A stretch of DNA of 64,000 bases. Source: Niveibacterium sp. SC-1 (lineage in GTDB: Bacteria; Pseudomonadota; Gammaproteobacteria; Burkholderiales; Rhodocyclaceae). How positions within the stretch are numbered: the first letter of the stretch is position 1; the number at the start of each line of letters is the position of its first letter. A program made the position numbers and the translations under genes. Of this stretch, positions 18,470-29,254 are shown piece by piece. The stretch spans positions 1,302,001 to 1,366,000 of the forward strand of contig NZ_CP151275.1 in the NCBI RefSeq assembly GCF_038235435.1, written 5' to 3'. The notes under the pieces were generated by a model. The model saw only the letters and a list, made by a program, of their open reading frames with translations. It was not told the DNA's origin and searched no databases.

Positions 18470-18560
18470 GTTGGGGAACTCCCTCAGGCAAGGGGACGCC
18501 GCGCGAATAGGGGGGATTGCCTTGTGCGGGCGGGCGCGGGCGTCAGGAAACAGGGCAGAA

Positions 18561-18590
18561 AGTATACGAAGTAAAACTACATTCGTCCAA
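18561..18590 (-). promoter_or_regulatory. Promoter of the zwf operon
   Basis: On the minus strand TTGGAC (18590-18585) and TATACT (18566-18561) are separated by 18 bp, a good sigma-70 match (4/6 and 5/6). The spacer holds the HexR-like box, so repressor binding would block RNA polymerase. The 5' untranslated region would be about 85 nt. Confidence 0.7.
18566..18582. promoter_or_regulatory. HexR-like operator, zwf side
   Basis: ACGAAGTAAAACTACAT. The right half ACTACA is intact and the left half is degenerate. It is in the register of the HexR palindrome (TTGTAGT-N3-ACTACAA form) and falls inside the zwf promoter spacer. The better site on the edd side supports it. Confidence 0.6.
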
Positions 18591-18735
18591 AACGGCCCCG
18601 GCGCGTCGCCAACATGAAAATCGCCGTGAAGGGCGGCCTCACCGCTTTGCGAGCTTCGCCGTGGCCGTAGCAATTCCCGTCAAGGCCGCATGGCGGGCGT
18701 AGCTTATTGATTCAGTGGGACTTCTTGCTGTGCAA

Positions 18736-18758
18736 CAAAGTTCGTCGGGCGAACTTTG
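18736..18758. repeat. 9-bp perfect inverted repeat upstream of edd promoter
   Basis: CAAAGTTCG-tcggg-CGAACTTTG lies just upstream of the edd -35 element and between the two HexR-like sites. It is either an operator for another regulator or a hairpin in a transcript. It does not match HexR, Fur or CRP patterns. No T-tract follows, so it is not an obvious terminator. Confidence 0.55.
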
Positions 18759-18766
18759 GAAAATTC

Positions 18767-18796
18767 TTGTGCTTCTGTTTGTAGCATTACTACAAT
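18767..18796 (+). promoter_or_regulatory. Promoter of the edd-eda operon
   Basis: TTGTGC (18767-18772) and TACAAT (18791-18796) with an 18-bp spacer. The -10 element is one base from consensus and overlaps the HexR palindrome. Transcription would start near 18803, about 28 nt before the edd start codon. Confidence 0.7.
18779..18795. promoter_or_regulatory. HexR operator, edd side
   Basis: TTGTAGCATTACTACAA is a near-perfect palindrome with arms TTGTAG and CTACAA, matching the HexR binding motif known from Proteobacteria. It overlaps the spacer and -10 of the edd promoter. HexR binds such sites as a repressor and is released by KDPG, the product of Edd. Confidence 0.85.
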
Positions 18797-18830
18797 CCGC
18801 GCCGGACTACCGTTTACCCTTACCTACACG

Positions 18831-20651
<1,821 letters not shown>

Positions 20652-20657
20652 CAGCTT

Positions 20658-21284
20658 ATGAATCTCAAGGATGTTCTGCGCATCGGCCCGGTGATGCCGG
20701 TGATCGTGATCCACAAGCTGGAACACGCCGCACCTCTGGCCAAGGCCCTGATTGCAGGCGGCGTGCGGGTCTTTGAAGTCACCCTGCGCACCCCGGTTGC
20801 GCTGGACGCGGTCCGTGCAATGCGTGAGGCGGCGCCCGAGGCGATCGTCGGCGTGGGCACCGTCACGACGGCACGTGACCTGGAAGCTTCGCTTGCGGCC
20901 GGCGCGATGTTCGCGGTGAGTCCCGGTCTGACGCCGGACCTGGCGGAAGCCGCGCGGGGCCCCGCGGTCCCGCTGCTCCCCGGGGTGATGACACCTTCCG
21001 AACTGATGCATGCCCGCGAGCTCGGGTTCGACGCGCTGAAGTTTTTCCCCGCTCGCGAGGCGGGCGGCGTGGGCATGCTCCGGGCCTTCGCCGGCCCGTT
21101 CCCGGACGTGCTGTTCTGCCCCACGGGCGGCATCAGCGCAGAGACCGCAGGCTCTTACCTTGCGCTGCCCAATGTGGCCTGCGTCGGAGGGTCCTGGCTG
21201 GCGCCGGTGGATCTGTTGGAGCGGGGCGAGTGGGAGACGATCACCCGTCTGGCGCAGGAAGCGGCGGGGCTGACCGCGGGTTGA
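20658..21284 (+). CDS. eda: KHG/KDPG aldolase
   Basis: Splits KDPG into pyruvate and glyceraldehyde-3-phosphate. 208 residues, the usual length. Conserved elements are VMPVIVI at the N terminus, the active-site Glu in VFEVTLRTPVALDAV, the Schiff-base Lys in ALKFFPAREAGG, and CPTGGISAETAGSYLALPNVACVGGSWL. In operon with edd and presumably under the same HexR control. Confidence 0.98.
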   Translation: MNLKDVLRIGPVMPVIVIHKLEHAAPLAKALIAGGVRVFEVTLRTPVALDAVRAMREAAPEAIVGVGTVTTARDLEASLAAGAMFAVSPGLTPDLAEAARGPAVPLLPGVMTPSELMHARELGFDALKFFPAREAGGVGMLRAFAGPFPDVLFCPTGGISAETAGSYLALPNVACVGGSWLAPVDLLERGEWETITRLAQEAAGLTAG

Positions 21285-21728
21285 CCCGGTCGGTGGCCGC
21301 GCGCCGGACGCGCGGGTAAAGAATGTAGGTGGCAGGAGGGGACGTGCTCCATGTAGGTAAAGAGAGCGCTCCAAAGACAAAGCGCGGCAAGCCGTGCAGC
21401 AAGCTCAGGGCGGGGTCGGGACGATGTCCCGGCCCCGACCCGACGACAAGCGATGCCGATCCGGCACCCAGGAGGAGTAGATGTACGTCAACACCGGTTT
21501 CAGTCGGCGCGTCGCGGCGCCGACCGCGCGAGCCCGCACCCAAGCGGTCTCGCTGCGTCAAAGCGTGTGGCAGCCCGCGCCCGGGTTCGCCATCGCGCGC
21601 GCATCTGCGCTACGCTCTGCGTCCGTTGTCTTGACACGCGTCGCTTCCGCAATGGGGCGGCTTAGCTCGCCGCGCGTCAACTGATCGCGACACCAAGAAC
21701 AACTGATTCAAGCGGAGGCAGACAAAAC
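21285..21728. other. 444-bp gap between eda and malK
   Basis: No recognisable conserved gene. The first 90 bp hold direct repeats (GGTAAAGA at 21315 and 21356; ATGTAGGT at 21323 and 21351) and the 8-bp palindrome GAGCGCTC at 21364-21371, suggesting a regulatory region for the maltose operon. A short ORF with a strong ribosome site is listed separately. No convincing sigma-70 promoter was found. Confidence 0.4.
21481..21684 (+). CDS. Possible small ORF upstream of malK
   Basis: 67 codons preceded by an excellent ribosome site (ggaggag, spacing 3-5) and ending 44 bp before the malK start. The product ([20 protein letters not shown]...) is basic, rich in Ala, Arg and Ser and resembles no family I know. 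It may be a leader peptide of the maltose operon or chance. Confidence 0.3.
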   Translation: MYVNTGFSRRVAAPTARARTQAVSLRQSVWQPAPGFAIARASALRSASVVLTRVASAMGRLSSPRVN

Positions 21729-22826
21729 ATGGCTGGTTTGCAACTCAAGGGCGTCAAGAAATCCTTCGGGGAGGTCAAGACGCTCCACGGCATCGACCTT
21801 GAGATCAAGGACGGGGAGTTCGTCGTTTTCGTCGGGCCCTCGGGCTGTGGCAAGTCCACGCTGCTGCGTACCATCGCCGGCCTGGAAGACCTGAGCGACG
21901 GCCAGATCTCCATCGGTGGCAAGGAAGTCAGCCAGGAGCCGCCCTCCAAGCGCGGCGTGGCCATGGTGTTCCAGAGCTACGCGCTCTATCCGCACATGAC
22001 CGTGGCGGAGAACATGGGCTTCGCGCTCAAGCTGGCCGGCGTGGCCAAGGATGGGCAGCGCGCCGCGGTGGATCGCGCCGCCAAGATCCTGCAGATCGAG
22101 CACCTGCTCGACCGCAAGCCCAAGGCACTTTCCGGCGGTCAGCGCCAGCGTGTGGCGATCGGTCGCGCGATCGTGCGCAAGCCGGAAGTCTTCCTCTTCG
22201 ACGAACCGCTCTCCAACCTCGATGCTGCGCTGCGTGTGCAGATGCGTGTCGAACTGGCCAAGCTGCACCGCGAGCTGGGCGCCACGATGGTCTACGTGAC
22301 GCACGACCAGACCGAGGCGATGACCCTGGCCAACCGTATCGTGGTGCTGTCCGCGGGCCGCATCGAGCAGGTCGGCGCACCGCTGGACCTGTACTCGCGT
22401 CCGGCCAACCTCTTCGTGGCCGGATTCATCGGTTCGCCCAAGATGAACTTCGTGAAGGGCCAGCTCGCCGCGGCGGACGAGAAGATCGCCCAGATCCGCC
22501 TGAAGGGCGGCGCGGTCGTCAAGGCAGAGGTGGATGCACGCAAGCTCAAGATCAATTCCGAAGTGACCTTCGGCGTCCGTCCGGAGCACATCGACATGGA
22601 TGTGAAGGCGGGTGACAGCGCGCTGGCGGGCAAGGTGCAGGTTGTCGAGCACCTGGGCGACACGACCTACGTCTATCTGGAAGTGCCCGGTTGCGAAGTG
22701 CCCTTCATCGTGCGCGTGCCGGGATCGCGCGACGTGAAGGTGGGCGAGAACATTGTCGTCGGCTTGCCGCAAAACCACGGCTACGCCTTCGACGCGGACG
22801 GGCATGCCTGTCCGGTGACCTGGTAA
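21729..22826 (+). CDS. malK: ABC sugar transporter ATP-binding protein (MalK type)
   Basis: 365-residue ATPase of the MalK/UgpC family that would energise MalFG. Walker A is [18 protein letters not shown], the Q-loop lies in [19 protein letters not shown], the signature is [15 protein letters not shown] and Walker B is [13 protein letters not shown], followed by the C-terminal regulatory OB-fold ([12 protein letters not shown]). First gene of the maltose cluster, with GGAGG upstream. A second ATPase of the same family lies at 29255-30367 within the glucose cassette; either could in principle serve both permeases. Confidence 0.93.
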   Translation: MAGLQLKGVKKSFGEVKTLHGIDLEIKDGEFVVFVGPSGCGKSTLLRTIAGLEDLSDGQISIGGKEVSQEPPSKRGVAMVFQSYALYPHMTVAENMGFALKLAGVAKDGQRAAVDRAAKILQIEHLLDRKPKALSGGQRQRVAIGRAIVRKPEVFLFDEPLSNLDAALRVQMRVELAKLHRELGATMVYVTHDQTEAMTLANRIVVLSAGRIEQVGAPLDLYSRPANLFVAGFIGSPKMNFVKGQLAAADEKIAQIRLKGGAVVKAEVDARKLKINSEVTFGVRPEHIDMDVKAGDSALAGKVQVVEHLGDTTYVYLEVPGCEVPFIVRVPGSRDVKVGENIVVGLPQNHGYAFDADGHACPVTW

Positions 22827-22851
22827 TCCGCCAGGCGGTACAAGCGATTGA

Positions 22852-22887
22852 GACGTGCGTGCGGCCCTCGCGGACTGGACGCACGTC
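22852..22887 (+). repeat. Inverted repeat between malK and malE
   Basis: GACGTGCGT (22852-22860) and ACGCACGTC (22879-22887) form a perfect 9-bp stem around an 18-base GC-rich loop. No T-run follows. It could be an operator, a processing site or an mRNA-stabilising hairpin that separates malK from the highly expressed malE. The rest of the 229-bp gap holds a short direct repeat AAAAGATC (22942 and 22954). Confidence 0.5.
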
Positions 22888-23055
22888 AGGCAAGACCTGC
22901 AACAAATCAGGAGCTGGCGAAGACCGGCCCTGGCAAAGACAAAAAGATCTTAGAAAAGATCGACATCTTCTGCGCGTGACGAAGCAAGTGGTCATGGGAA
23001 CGTGGGATTCCCCGACCTGCAGTCCTTGGGGTGGAACATACAAAGGAGATGAATC

Positions 23056-24249
23056 ATGCAAGTCCGCAGTCAAGTCAAGCTGTTTGCCGCATCGGCGGTG
23101 GTCGCGCTGTCGGGGGTGATGAGCGCACCGGTTCACGCTGCCGAGCAAGGCAAGCTGCTTATCTGGATCAACGGTGACAAGTGCTACAACGCTTGGACCA
23201 AGGTCGGCGAAGAATTCACCAAGAAGACCGGCGTGGCCGTTGCGGTGGAACATCCGGAAGATGCTCCCGGCAAGTTCCAGCAGGCCGCTGCCGCCGGCAA
23301 AGGTCCTGACATCTGGATCTGGGCTCACGACCGTATCGGCGAGTGGATCCAGGGCGGCCTGATCGATCCGATCAGCCCGAGCGGCAAGGTCAAGGGCCAG
23401 ATCGACGGCCTCGGCTGGGACGCGTTCACCGTGGGCGGCAAGACCTACGGCTACCCGCTCGCCATCGAAGCCATCCACCTGATCTACAACAAGGATCTGG
23501 TGAAGACGCCGCCTAAGACCTTCGAAGAAATCATCGCCCTGGACAAGAAGCTTTCCGCCGACGGCAAGAAGGCCATCCTGTGGGACTACACCAACACCTA
23601 CTTCACCTGGCCGCTGCTGGCTGCGAACGGCGGCTACGCCTTCAAGCTGAAGAACGGCACGTATGACCCGGCCGACACTGGTGTGAACAACAAGGGTGCG
23701 CTGCAGGGCGTCGAACTGCTCGACAAGATGATCAAGGACGGCGTGATGCCCAAGGGTGCCTCGTACTCCGATATGGATGCGGGCGTGAACCAGGGCAAGG
23801 TCGCCATGATGATCAACGGCCCCTGGGCATGGGACAACCTGAAGAAGTCGAAGATCAACTTCGGCACGGCCCCGATCCCCAAGATCGGCAACAAGGCCGG
23901 CGCCCCGTTCGTGGGCGTGCAGGGCGCGATGATCAACAAGGCGAGCCCGAACAAGGACATCGCCAAGGAATTCATCGAGAACTACATGCTCTCGCAGGCA
24001 GGCCTGAAGGCGTGTAACGCCGACGTGCCCTTCGTGCCGGCCGACAAGGCCTTCTTCAAGGAACTGTCCGCCGACCCGAACATCAAGGCGGTGATGGAAT
24101 CGGCCAAGAACGGCGCGCCGATGCCGAACATCCCCGAGATGGGGCGCTTCTGGTCCTCGATGGCGTCTGCCCTGCAGAACATCACCCAGGGTCGCCAGGC
24201 TCCGAAGGAAGGCATGGACGCCGCAGCTGCGCGCATCCTGAACAAGTAA
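23056..24249 (+). CDS. malE: Maltose/maltodextrin-binding periplasmic protein
   Basis: 397-residue substrate-binding protein with signal peptide (cleavage after VHA at about residue 28). Extended similarity to E. coli MalE is visible: [71 protein letters not shown] and [11 protein letters not shown]. These are ligand-contact and structural segments of MalE, so maltodextrin specificity is well supported. A strong ribosome site (aaaggagatga) precedes it, and a terminator-like hairpin follows, favouring excess binding protein. Confidence 0.96.
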   Translation: MQVRSQVKLFAASAVVALSGVMSAPVHAAEQGKLLIWINGDKCYNAWTKVGEEFTKKTGVAVAVEHPEDAPGKFQQAAAAGKGPDIWIWAHDRIGEWIQGGLIDPISPSGKVKGQIDGLGWDAFTVGGKTYGYPLAIEAIHLIYNKDLVKTPPKTFEEIIALDKKLSADGKKAILWDYTNTYFTWPLLAANGGYAFKLKNGTYDPADTGVNNKGALQGVELLDKMIKDGVMPKGASYSDMDAGVNQGKVAMMINGPWAWDNLKKSKINFGTAPIPKIGNKAGAPFVGVQGAMINKASPNKDIAKEFIENYMLSQAGLKACNADVPFVPADKAFFKELSADPNIKAVMESAKNGAPMPNIPEMGRFWSSMASALQNITQGRQAPKEGMDAAAARILNK

Positions 24250-24276
24250 TCCGCTCCTAGAGCGCAGAGAACTTGG

Positions 24277-24307
24277 CCGCCGGGGCCGAAGGCCCCGGCG
24301 GTTCTTC
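24277..24307 (+). terminator. Terminator-like hairpin between malE and malF
   Basis: CCGCCGGGGCC-gaa-GGCCCCGGCGG, a perfect 11-bp GC stem followed by TTCTTCC. It probably stops part of the transcription so that MalE is made in excess over MalF. Confidence 0.75.
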
Positions 24308-24405
24308 CAGCCAAACCGTCGGCTTCTTATCTATCCGGGTCCTGTCTTTTTTCTGCGTAGCGTTTGCGCGGAAGGCCCCGTTGCATCATCCGTGGGGGAA
24401 GTGTG

Positions 24406-25935
24406 GTGAACGACCGCCTGACCAAATGGATAGCGCCAGCGCTACTCGCGCTCTTTGCGTTGTCCGGCTTGTACCTCGTATTCCTGCTCTATTCGTCAGG
24501 GCAGTCGGTGGTCGCACTCGTGACCCTGGTTCTCATTGCTCTGGCGGTGTACATCTATCTGTCGCCGCGCGCCTATGCGTATCGCTATCTGTTCCCGGGG
24601 GTCGCGGGGGCGGGCATCTTCGTCGTGTTCCCGATGGTCTACACGATCGCGATCGGCTTCACGAACTACAGTTCGCGCAATCTGCTGGACTTCGACCGCG
24701 CCACCGCGGTCCTGCTCGATGAGTCGATCCAGGCCGAGGGCGAAGCCCTGAATTTCACCGTGCACGGTGGGCCTGGCAGCTATCGCCTGCGACTGCAGAG
24801 CGAGGACGAGCAGAAGACCTTCATCGTCGGCCCGCTGGCGCTCAAGCAGCCGGAGTCGCTCAAGGTCAAGGCCGTTCCGGCTGCGGCGACGGACGCTCCT
24901 CTGGGCGATCCGCTGATGCTCAAGGATGTGATCGCCCTGCGCGACAAGCTGCGCGATGTAGACGTGCTGCTGCCCGACGGCACCGAACTCGTCATGTCGG
25001 GTCTGCGCCAGTACGCGCCGAGCAAGAAGCTCTATGCCAAGGAGGCTGATGGCGCCCTCAAGAATCTGCAGACGGGTGAGTTGATCCGGCCCAACTTCAA
25101 GACCGGCTTCTACGAGACGGCCAAAGGCGAGGGCATCCAGCCGGGCTTCAAGACCGGCATCGGTTTCGCGCATTTCAAGCGCATCTTCACCGACCGCTCC
25201 TTCCAGCAGCCCTTCTTCCGCATTTTCGTGTGGAACGTGATCTTCGCCGCTTGCTCGGTCGGCCTCACCATCTCGTTGGGCATGTTCCTCGCCGTGCTGC
25301 TCAACTGGGAGGCGCTGCGCCTGCGCGGCTTCTATCGCACGCTGCTGTTCCTGCCCTATGCGGTGCCGGGCTTCATCTCAATCCTGGTCTTCCGTGGGCT
25401 GTTCAACCAGAACTTCGGCGAGATCAACCTGATCCTCGATCAGCTCGTCGGCTTCAAGCCGCAGTGGTTTGCCGATCCGACACTGGCCAAGGTGATGATC
25501 CTGATCGTCAATACCTGGCTGGGCTACCCGTACATGATGGTGCTGTGCGAAGGCCTGATCAAATCGATCCCGGGCGATCTCTATGAGGCATCGGCGATGG
25601 CGGGTGCGACGCCATGGCAGAACTTTACCCAGATCACGGTTCCCATGATCGCCCGCCCGTTGATGCCGCTGCTGATCGCGAGCTTCGCGTTCAACTTCAA
25701 CAACTTCGTGCTCATCAGCCTGCTCACGCGCGGCTTGCCGGACTTCCTCGATACGAAGGTGCCGGCGGGTGAGACGGATATTCTTGTGTCATACACGTAC
25801 CGGATTGCGTTCGGCGACTCGGGCCAGAACTTCGGCCTCGCCGCTGCGATCTCGACGGTGATTTTTGTGCTGGTTGCTGTGCTTTCCATCATCAACCTGC
25901 GCCTGACCAAGGTGAATCAACAAGCCGCTCGATAA
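24406..25935 (+). CDS. malF: Maltose ABC transporter permease MalF
   Basis: 509-residue inner-membrane permease. Three N-terminal helices, a large periplasmic insertion (about residues 95-240) typical of MalF, then a core of about five helices with the EAA loop (YEASAMAGATPWQNFTQITVPMI) that docks on the ATPase. The start is GTG at 24406, five bases after GGGGGAA; the GTG three bases earlier is too close to the ribosome site. Its usual partner malG does not follow; a glucose transporter cassette intervenes. Confidence 0.95.
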   Translation: MNDRLTKWIAPALLALFALSGLYLVFLLYSSGQSVVALVTLVLIALAVYIYLSPRAYAYRYLFPGVAGAGIFVVFPMVYTIAIGFTNYSSRNLLDFDRATAVLLDESIQAEGEALNFTVHGGPGSYRLRLQSEDEQKTFIVGPLALKQPESLKVKAVPAAATDAPLGDPLMLKDVIALRDKLRDVDVLLPDGTELVMSGLRQYAPSKKLYAKEADGALKNLQTGELIRPNFKTGFYETAKGEGIQPGFKTGIGFAHFKRIFTDRSFQQPFFRIFVWNVIFAACSVGLTISLGMFLAVLLNWEALRLRGFYRTLLFLPYAVPGFISILVFRGLFNQNFGEINLILDQLVGFKPQWFADPTLAKVMILIVNTWLGYPYMMVLCEGLIKSIPGDLYEASAMAGATPWQNFTQITVPMIARPLMPLLIASFAFNFNNFVLISLLTRGLPDFLDTKVPAGETDILVSYTYRIAFGDSGQNFGLAAAISTVIFVLVAVLSIINLRLTKVNQQAAR

Positions 25936-26064
25936 GCGGATCACCTTGGAAAACAAGAACTTCGCATGCGTGCGGCGTGGTGCCGCGCGCGTGGACGAAG
26001 TAGGGGAGGGCCTTAAGGCCCCCCTTATAAAGAGGCTGTTGTACCCATACAGGAGGAGTGAGTA

Positions 26065-27324
26065 ATGAAGACTGGCTACATGCGCGTACGTACCGTCGTT
26101 GCGGCCCTGGGCCTGGTGTTTGCAGCGAGCGCTGCACAGGCTGCCGAAGTTGAAGTGCTGCACTGGTGGACGTCGGGCGGCGAGGCCAAATCGGTCGCCG
26201 AGCTGAAGAAGATGCTGGAAGCCAAGGGCCACACGTGGAAGGACTTCGCCGTGGCTGGTGGCGCCGGCGAAAACGCCATGACCGTGCTCAAGTCGCGCGT
26301 CGTGTCCGGCAACCCGCCGGTGGCGGCCCAGATCAAGGGACCGTCGATCCAGGAGTGGGGCGCGGAAGGCGTGCTCGCCAACATCGACGCAACCGCGAAG
26401 GCCGAAGGCTGGGACAAGCTGCTCCCGCCGGTGGTCTCGAACATCATGAAGTACAAGGGCAACTACGTTGCCGCTCCGGTGAACGTGCACCGCGTGAACT
26501 GGATGTGGGCCAACCCGGAAGTCTTCAAGAAGGCCGGCGTGTCGGTTCCCAAGACCTGGGATGAGTTCGCCAAGGCCGCGGAAGCCATCCAGAAGGCCGG
26601 CTTCATTCCGGTCGCCCACGGTGGCCAGCCCTGGCAGGACTTCACCGTCTTCGAAAGCATCGTGCTCGGCATCGGCGGCCCTGGCTTCTACAAGAAGTCG
26701 CTGGTCGACCTGGACCAGGCCTCGCTGAACAGCGCGACCATGGTCAAGGCCTTCGATACCCTGGCGGTGGTCAAGAAGTACATCGACAAGGACAGCCCGA
26801 ACCGCGACTGGAACCTCGCTACCGCGATGGTCATCAACGGCAAGGCCGCCATGCAGTTCATGGGCGACTGGGCCAAGGGTGAGTTCACCGCCGCTGGCAA
26901 GGTCCCGGGCAAGGACTTCATCTGTGCGCCGGCCCCGGGCACCGACAAGGGCTACACCTTCAACGTCGACAGCTTCGTCATGTTCAAGCAGTCCAAGGCC
27001 GACGTGGCCAAGGGCCAGGCGGACCTCGCCGCTGCGATCATGAGCCCGGCCTTCCAGGAAGTGTTCAACCTGAACAAGGGCTCGATCCCGGTTCGCCTGG
27101 GCATGAAGATGGACAAGTTCGACGACTGCGCCAAGAAGTCGTCGGATGACTTCGTCGCCACCAACAAGTCCGGTGGCCTGGTGCCCTCGATCGCCCACGG
27201 CATGGCTGTGCCTTCGGCGACCGCAGGTGCCATGCAGGACGTGGTGACCGAGTTCTTCAACGGTACCGGCATGTCGTCCAAGCAAGCGGCTGAGAAGCTC
27301 GCTGCAGCGGCCAAGACCAAGTAA
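26065..27324 (+). CDS. gtsA: Glucose/mannose-type ABC substrate-binding protein
   Basis: 419-residue periplasmic binding protein with signal peptide (cleavage after AQA, residue about 26). It belongs to the family of Pseudomonas GtsA and similar glucose-binding proteins: EVLHWWTSGGEAKSVAELKKMLEAKGHTWKDFAVAGG, PVNVHRVNWMWAN, GGQPWQDFTVFE and MQFMGDWAKGEF. It is clearly different from MalE (no WINGDK, no FTWPL). Preceded by AGGAGGAG. First gene of a four-gene cassette placed between malF and malG. Confidence 0.9.
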   Translation: MKTGYMRVRTVVAALGLVFAASAAQAAEVEVLHWWTSGGEAKSVAELKKMLEAKGHTWKDFAVAGGAGENAMTVLKSRVVSGNPPVAAQIKGPSIQEWGAEGVLANIDATAKAEGWDKLLPPVVSNIMKYKGNYVAAPVNVHRVNWMWANPEVFKKAGVSVPKTWDEFAKAAEAIQKAGFIPVAHGGQPWQDFTVFESIVLGIGGPGFYKKSLVDLDQASLNSATMVKAFDTLAVVKKYIDKDSPNRDWNLATAMVINGKAAMQFMGDWAKGEFTAAGKVPGKDFICAPAPGTDKGYTFNVDSFVMFKQSKADVAKGQADLAAAIMSPAFQEVFNLNKGSIPVRLGMKMDKFDDCAKKSSDDFVATNKSGGLVPSIAHGMAVPSATAGAMQDVVTEFFNGTGMSSKQAAEKLAAAAKTK

Positions 27325-27340
27325 TCATCTGGCCATGATG

Positions 27341-27368
27341 CGGCGCCCGACGGGATGGTCGGGCGCCG
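27341..27368 (+). terminator. Attenuator-like hairpin between gtsA and gtsB
   Basis: CGGCGCCCGAC-gggatg-GTCGGGCGCCG, a perfect 11-bp stem beginning 17 bp after the gtsA stop, with a weak T-rich tail (tatctgct). Same position relative to the binding-protein gene as the malE-malF hairpin. Confidence 0.65.
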
Positions 27369-27394
27369 TATCTGCTGTAGAGGAGCAACAAGAA

Positions 27395-28345
27395 ATGGCT
27401 GGGACAATCCAGTTGAACGAGACCCCCGGTGGCCTTCGGCCGCCCGTGGCGAAAGGGGGCACGGGTCGCCTGTACGACCTGATGGAAGCGTGGCTGCCGA
27501 AGATCGTGATCGCGCCCACCTTCGTCGCCTGCGTCGTATTCATCTACGGCTACATCCTGTGGACCGCCGTGCTGTCGCTGACGCCTTCGCGTCTGCTGCC
27601 GCTCTACGAGTTCGTGGGCATCGAGCAGTACCAGGCTCTGTTCGGCAACGACCGCTGGTGGCTGGCGCTGAAGAACCTGCTGGTCTTTGGCATCCTGTTC
27701 GTGGTCGTCTGCCTGATCGTCGGGTTGCTGCTGGCGGTCCTGCTCGACCAGCGGATCCGGGCAGAAGGCTTCATCCGCTCGATCTACCTCTATCCGATGG
27801 CGTTGTCATTCATCGTCACCGGTACGGCATGGAAGTGGATCCTCAATCCGGGCCTCGGCCTGGAGAAGCTGGTGCACGACCTCGGCTGGCAGAGCTTTTC
27901 CTTCGACTGGCTGGTGAATCCCGAGCGATCGATCTACACGGTGGTGATCGCCGGCGTGTGGCAGTCCTCGGGCTTCGTGATGGCCTTGTTCCTCGCGGGC
28001 CTGCGCGGGATCGACGACTCCATCATCAAGGCCGCACGGGTCGACGGCGCCTCGCTGCCGCGCATCTACTGGCGGATCATCCTGCCCAGCCTGCGGCCGG
28101 TGTTTTTCTCCTGCTTCATGATCCTCGCGCACATCGCGATCAAGAGCTTCGACCTCGTGATCGCGCTGACCGGTGGCGGCCCAGGCTTCTCCAGCGACGT
28201 GCCGGCGACCTTCATGTACACCTACGCCTTCACCCGCAACCAGATCGGTCTGGGCGCGGCGAGCGCGATGATGATGCTGATGATCGTGGTCGCGGTGGTC
28301 GTGCCGATGGTGTGGTCCGAAACGCGGAGGACGAGCCGTGGCTGA
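27395..28345 (+). CDS. gtsB: Glucose ABC transporter permease GtsB
   Basis: 316-residue inner-membrane permease of the MalF-like family without the large periplasmic insertion. Six hydrophobic segments; the EAA loop is IIKAARVDGASLPRIYWRIILPSLRP. The ATG at 27395 is chosen because of GAGGAG about ten bases upstream and because the earlier start would include the hairpin. Overlaps gtsC by 8 bp. Confidence 0.92.
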   Translation: MAGTIQLNETPGGLRPPVAKGGTGRLYDLMEAWLPKIVIAPTFVACVVFIYGYILWTAVLSLTPSRLLPLYEFVGIEQYQALFGNDRWWLALKNLLVFGILFVVVCLIVGLLLAVLLDQRIRAEGFIRSIYLYPMALSFIVTGTAWKWILNPGLGLEKLVHDLGWQSFSFDWLVNPERSIYTVVIAGVWQSSGFVMALFLAGLRGIDDSIIKAARVDGASLPRIYWRIILPSLRPVFFSCFMILAHIAIKSFDLVIALTGGGPGFSSDVPATFMYTYAFTRNQIGLGAASAMMMLMIVVAVVVPMVWSETRRTSRG

Positions 28346-29222
28346 GGAACGCATGCTGATGCCGGGCGAATCCCGGCTCTCGATTGGCCGCATCCTGGTG
28401 TACGGCGCACTGGCACTGGTGTGTCTTTACTACCTGATGCCGCTGTACGTGATGATCACGACCTCGCTCAAGTCGCTCGACGAGATCCGCGCCGGCAACT
28501 TGCTGGCGCTGCCTCAGGCCGTGACCTTCGAGCCTTGGGCCAAGGCCTGGCAGAGCGCCTGTACCGGCGTGCAGTGCGGGGGGATGAAAGGGTTCTTCTG
28601 GAACTCCGTGTCCTTCGTCGTGCCGGCCGTGCTCATCTCGACGACGATCGGCGCCTTCAACGGCTACGTGCTCACGATGTGGCGCTTCCGCGGCTCGGAC
28701 ACGCTCTTCCTGTTGCTGATGCTCGGTTGCTTCATCCCCTTCCAGGTGGTGTTGCTGCCGATGGCGCGCACGCTCGGCCTGCTGGGTCTCGCGAGCTCGA
28801 CGGCGGGGCTGGTCCTGGTGCACGTGGTCTATGGCCTGTGCTTCACGACGCTCTTTTTCCGGAACTACTACGTGTCGATCCCGGAAGAACTGGCCAAGGC
28901 CGCCCGCATCGACGGCGCGGGTTTCGTGCGCATCTTCCTGCGCATCATCCTGCCGCTGTCCGGGCCGATCATCGTGGTGTCGATCATCTGGCAGTTCACC
29001 CAGATCTGGAACGACTTCCTCTTCGGGGTCGTGTTCTCCGCGGGTGAGAAACAGCCGATCACAGTCGCACTGAACAACCTGGTCAATACCTCGACCGGGG
29101 TCAAGGAATACAACGTGAACATGGCCGCCGCGATCATCGCGGCCCTGCCCACCCTCTTCGTCTATGTGGTCGCCGGCAAGTACTTCGTGCGCGGCCTGAC
29201 GGCGGGTTCGGTCAAGGGTTGA
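28338..29222 (+). CDS. gtsC: Glucose ABC transporter permease GtsC
   Basis: 294-residue permease of the MalG-like family. It starts with GTG (MAEERMLMPGESRL) after GGAGG, overlapping gtsB by 8 bp. Six hydrophobic segments, and the EAA loop is EELAKAARIDGAGFVRIFLRIILPLSGP. It ends GLTAGSVKG, the C-terminal signature that reaches the ATPase in MalG-like subunits. Partner of GtsB. Confidence 0.93.
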   Translation: MAEERMLMPGESRLSIGRILVYGALALVCLYYLMPLYVMITTSLKSLDEIRAGNLLALPQAVTFEPWAKAWQSACTGVQCGGMKGFFWNSVSFVVPAVLISTTIGAFNGYVLTMWRFRGSDTLFLLLMLGCFIPFQVVLLPMARTLGLLGLASSTAGLVLVHVVYGLCFTTLFFRNYYVSIPEELAKAARIDGAGFVRIFLRIILPLSGPIIVVSIIWQFTQIWNDFLFGVVFSAGEKQPITVALNNLVNTSTGVKEYNVNMAAAIIAALPTLFVYVVAGKYFVRGLTAGSVKG

Positions 29223-29254
29223 AGTCATGACACGCAACAGGGATACCAACTGAG

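Noticed and set aside
21631..21659. TTGACA as a possible -35 element before malK
   Set aside because: At 16-18 bp spacing only GC-rich sequence (aatggggcgg) is found; there is no -10 element.
22942..22961. Direct repeat AAAAGATC upstream of malE
   Set aside because: Two copies only and AT-rich; too short to support a regulator site by itself.
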